A model generated the notes under the pieces. The model was not told the DNA's origin and did no database searches. It worked only from the letters and a program-made list of their open reading frames with translations. A stretch of DNA of 64,000 nucleotides, taken from assembly GCA_038229415.1 (NCBI GenBank), contig JBBROM010000005.1:62001-126000 (forward strand), read 5' to 3'. Below, piece after piece: positions 61,994 through 64,000 of the stretch; the stretch's first letter is position 1; every line of letters begins with the position of its first letter. The DNA is from JANXUR01 sp038229415 (lineage in GTDB: Bacteria; Acidobacteriota; Terriglobia; Terriglobales; Acidobacteriaceae). Position numbers and translations under genes: made by a program.

Positions 61994-62938
61994 CTACTTA
62001 CTGCCACCTGCCGGGGTCGCTGGCGTGGTGGATGGGGCTGCCGGCGGGGGCTCTACTCCTGCATTTTTCAGGGCGCGGTCCAGGATGGCGCGGAACTCCG
62101 GAGCAGGGACGGCTCCGTCTACTTTTTGTCCGTTGATGAAGAGCGAGGGCGTTGCTTCCACGCCTAGCGCGTTGCCTTCCTTGATGGAGGCGTCCACGAC
62201 TGCGGAGTTTTGCGCCTTCAGGCAAGCCTGCAACTTCGGTATATCCACGCCGTGCTTCTGCGCGACTTCGGTGGCAATGCGATCCACTCCGGCGTATTGG
62301 CCCTCAACGGGGCCGCTGATGCTGCGTCCCTGTTGGTGAATGGTGTCCGCGAAATCCCAGTAGGCGTCGGCGTTTTGGGTGGCGAGGCACTCGGAGTCTA
62401 CGGCGGCGTGCTTAGCCCAGGGGTGAATTTCGGTGAGGGGAAAATCCTTGTAGATGAAGCGAACTTTGTCGCCGTAAATCTTGGCCAGGTCGGGGAAGAT
62501 CGTCTGGTGCATGCGCGAGCAGAAGGGGCACTGAAAGTCGTCGAAGTTGACGACGGTGACTTTGGCGTCCTTGTTGCCGCGAATGGGCCGATCCTTGATG
62601 TCGATCTTGGCCATGATGTCGGCAAAGGGATCACCGGCGAGATCGACCTTGGTGATGCGGACGAGGGTCTTTTCGTCCTTGCTGATCAGGAAGTCGACCA
62701 TATCTTTCTTTTCGCCGACCGCGACCGATATCGCGTCGTAACCCGGGAAGTCGGACGCAGGATGGCGGTCGCCGACGGCGATGGGAACCTGGCCGGGAAT
62801 ACTGTACTTGGCGCGAATATGGGACTCGATGCGCTTGGCGAGGTCGGGCGAAGGAGACTGAGCCGAGCAGGCGAGGCAAAGGATGAGAGCAAGAGCGGCA
62901 GAGCCGCGAATCAGGAACACGTAGAACCGCCTAGGCAT
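61994..62938 (-). CDS. DsbA-like thioredoxin (DSBA/Thioredoxin_4) protein
   Basis: 314 residues: signal peptide with a lipobox-like LCLAC (Cys about 24); an N-terminal domain (about 30-115); then a thioredoxin fold with VVNFDDFQCPFCSRMHQTIFPDL, where CPFC is the redox pair, and the cis-Pro segment GVEATPSLFINGQKV. Expected to oxidise or reshuffle disulfides in exported proteins. Ends with an Ala/Pro/Thr tail. The ATG at 62938 fits best with the signal peptide. Confidence 0.9.
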   Translation of the reverse strand: MPRRFYVFLIRGSAALALILCLACSAQSPSPDLAKRIESHIRAKYSIPGQVPIAVGDRHPASDFPGYDAISVAVGEKKDMVDFLISKDEKTLVRITKVDLAGDPFADIMAKIDIKDRPIRGNKDAKVTVVNFDDFQCPFCSRMHQTIFPDLAKIYGDKVRFIYKDFPLTEIHPWAKHAAVDSECLATQNADAYWDFADTIHQQGRSISGPVEGQYAGVDRIATEVAQKHGVDIPKLQACLKAQNSAVVDASIKEGNALGVEATPSLFINGQKVDGAVPAPEFRAILDRALKNAGVEPPPAAPSTTPATPAGGSK

Positions 62939-62970
62939 GGGATGGCACCAAGTTAAGTATCGCATGGAGG

Positions 62971-63822
62971 CTATTTCCGCGTGAGCATTTCCAGCGGCAG
63001 GACGGCGTTCATGGAGCCGGAGCGGAAGCCTTCGAGGTCGAGGGTGACGTAGGTGAAGCCGAGGGCCTTGAAGGTACGGGAGAACTCGGCGGCCATTTCT
63101 GGCGAGAGGGCGCGGGGCAGCTCATCGCGGGCGATTTCGATGCGGGCGATTTCGCCGTGATGGCGGACGCGGACTTGGAGGAAGCCGAGGGTGCGTAGGG
63201 CGTCTTCGCCCTGTTCGACTTGCAGCAGCGCCTCGCGGGTAACGGGGCGTCCGTACTCGATGCGCGAACTGAGGCAGGCGCTGGCGGGCTTCGACCAGAT
63301 GCGGAGCCCAGCCTCGCGGGCGAGGTCGCGTATAGCCTGCTTGCCGAGGCCGCAATCGAGCAGGGGCGCGGCCACGTGATGCAACCGGGCGGCGCGCTGG
63401 CCGGGGCGGAAGTCGCCCTGATCGTCGAGATTCACGCCGTAGGCGATCGCGTCGAAGCCGCGGGCGGCGCGGAATTGCTCCATCACGGTGAACAGCTCGT
63501 CCTTGCAATGGAAGCAGCGCTGCGAGTCGTTCTTCTGGTAGTCGGGCTGGTCGAGCTCGGTGGTGTGGATGACCTCGACCGGGATGCCCTGCTCCTGCGC
63601 GAAGGCAAGCGCGTCGGCAAGCTGGGTGCGGGCAAGCGAGGGCGAGTCGGCGATGACGGCTAGCATGTTGTGGACGCCTTCGCCATCGTTGCCATCAACG
63701 TTTAGCGCGCGGTGGGCTGCCCAGGCTAGATAGGCGGAGTCTACGCCGCCTGAGTAGGCGACTAGGACTCGGCCTAGGGAGCGGAGGCGGGTTGTGAGGG
63801 GGGTGGTCGGGTTGATTCCCAT
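62971..63822 (-). CDS. larE: LarE-type sacrificial sulfur transferase
   Basis: In other bacteria LarE activates a carboxylate with ATP and donates sulfur to build the nickel-pincer cofactor of lactate racemase. 283 residues: PP-loop SGGVDS (24-29), RCFHCKDELF with C103 and C106, and KPASACLSSRIEYGRPVT with C183. Two extra Cys beside the conserved one suit the iron-sulfur-cluster form described for some LarEs rather than the self-sacrificing single-Cys form. larB and larC are not in this window. Confidence 0.92.
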   Translation of the reverse strand: MGINPTTPLTTRLRSLGRVLVAYSGGVDSAYLAWAAHRALNVDGNDGEGVHNMLAVIADSPSLARTQLADALAFAQEQGIPVEVIHTTELDQPDYQKNDSQRCFHCKDELFTVMEQFRAARGFDAIAYGVNLDDQGDFRPGQRAARLHHVAAPLLDCGLGKQAIRDLAREAGLRIWSKPASACLSSRIEYGRPVTREALLQVEQGEDALRTLGFLQVRVRHHGEIARIEIARDELPRALSPEMAAEFSRTFKALGFTYVTLDLEGFRSGSMNAVLPLEMLTRK

Positions 63823-63914
63823 GAATCTAGCTTAGACCAAATTGTGCTCTTCTGATACAACCGCTCCCCAAGGTGTAATATTGTGTCGATTTGACTTCGG
63901 AATCGGAGCCCGTT

Positions 63915-64000
63915 ATGAAGCCATATAGCTCAGTTCTCGCTTTTGCTCTGCTCGTTTTTGTCACGGCGGCCTTTGCCGAGAAGCGATTTGATCGCCCCGT
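63915..64000 (+). CDS. Exported protein, partial
   Basis: Runs off the right end. The 28 visible residues form a signal peptide (MKPYSSVLAFALLVFVTAAFA) followed by EKRFD. GGAG is eight bases ahead of the ATG. Confidence 0.7.
   Translation, partial: MKPYSSVLAFALLVFVTAAFAEKRFDRP

Overview
The window looks like chromosomal DNA of a soil-type Acidobacteriota (Koribacter/Acidobacteriaceae-like). This is inferred from high GC, the gene mix (Tat-exported amine oxidase, GloVer-repeat secreted protein, TonB-ExbB-ExbD-ExbD cluster, many small toxin-antitoxin pairs) and intergenic gaps full of short hairpin repeats. No rRNA, tRNA, transposase, prophage or CRISPR array was recognised.

Layout. 0-5.6 kb: a partial lipoprotein, an M23 peptidase, a Fic protein bracketed by 125-bp direct repeats, thiL and rsmG. 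5.57-8.0 kb: three parS palindromes in an AT-rich gap followed by parA and parB; strand composition switches from C-rich to G-rich here, so the replication origin is probably close by. 8-17 kb: a secreted protein, a sulfotransferase-like protein, an acyl-CoA carboxyltransferase, a truncated TcmP-like gene, a peptide ABC ATPase, an RNase H and a three-gene cassette of unknown function. 17-25 kb: alkyladenine glycosylase, panC/panB, a REC-PAS-GGDEF-EAL protein, a deoxynucleoside kinase, a polysaccharide deacetylase. 25-33 kb: HepT-MntA, a TPR protein, and hslU and hslV held apart by about 3.4 kb carrying two toxin-antitoxin pairs and an amine oxidase. 33-45 kb: an ATP10-like protein, a class III aminotransferase-like protein, a lipoprotein, an FAH-family enzyme, an aldehyde dehydrogenase with its DUF779 partner, mnmG, an aldo/keto reductase and an RHH/RelE pair. 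45-56 kb: tgt-yajC-secD-secF, then tonB-exbB-exbD-exbD-TPR lipoprotein, then biotin carboxylase and biotin carrier. 56-64 kb: two orphan small genes, a PpiC/SurA-type foldase, an S10 peptidase, a GloVer protein, a DsbA-like thioredoxin, larE and a partial exported protein.

The most unusual signal is a set of interspersed hairpin repeats (called R-A to R-I here). Several families keep constant outer sequences while the inner arms change yet stay complementary. Copies lie between most genes and also inside genes, in frame: three blocks in mnmG (803 residues instead of about 630) and one in tgt. This resembles the Rickettsia palindromic elements in behaviour, but the sequences look unrelated and no mobilising enzyme is visible here.
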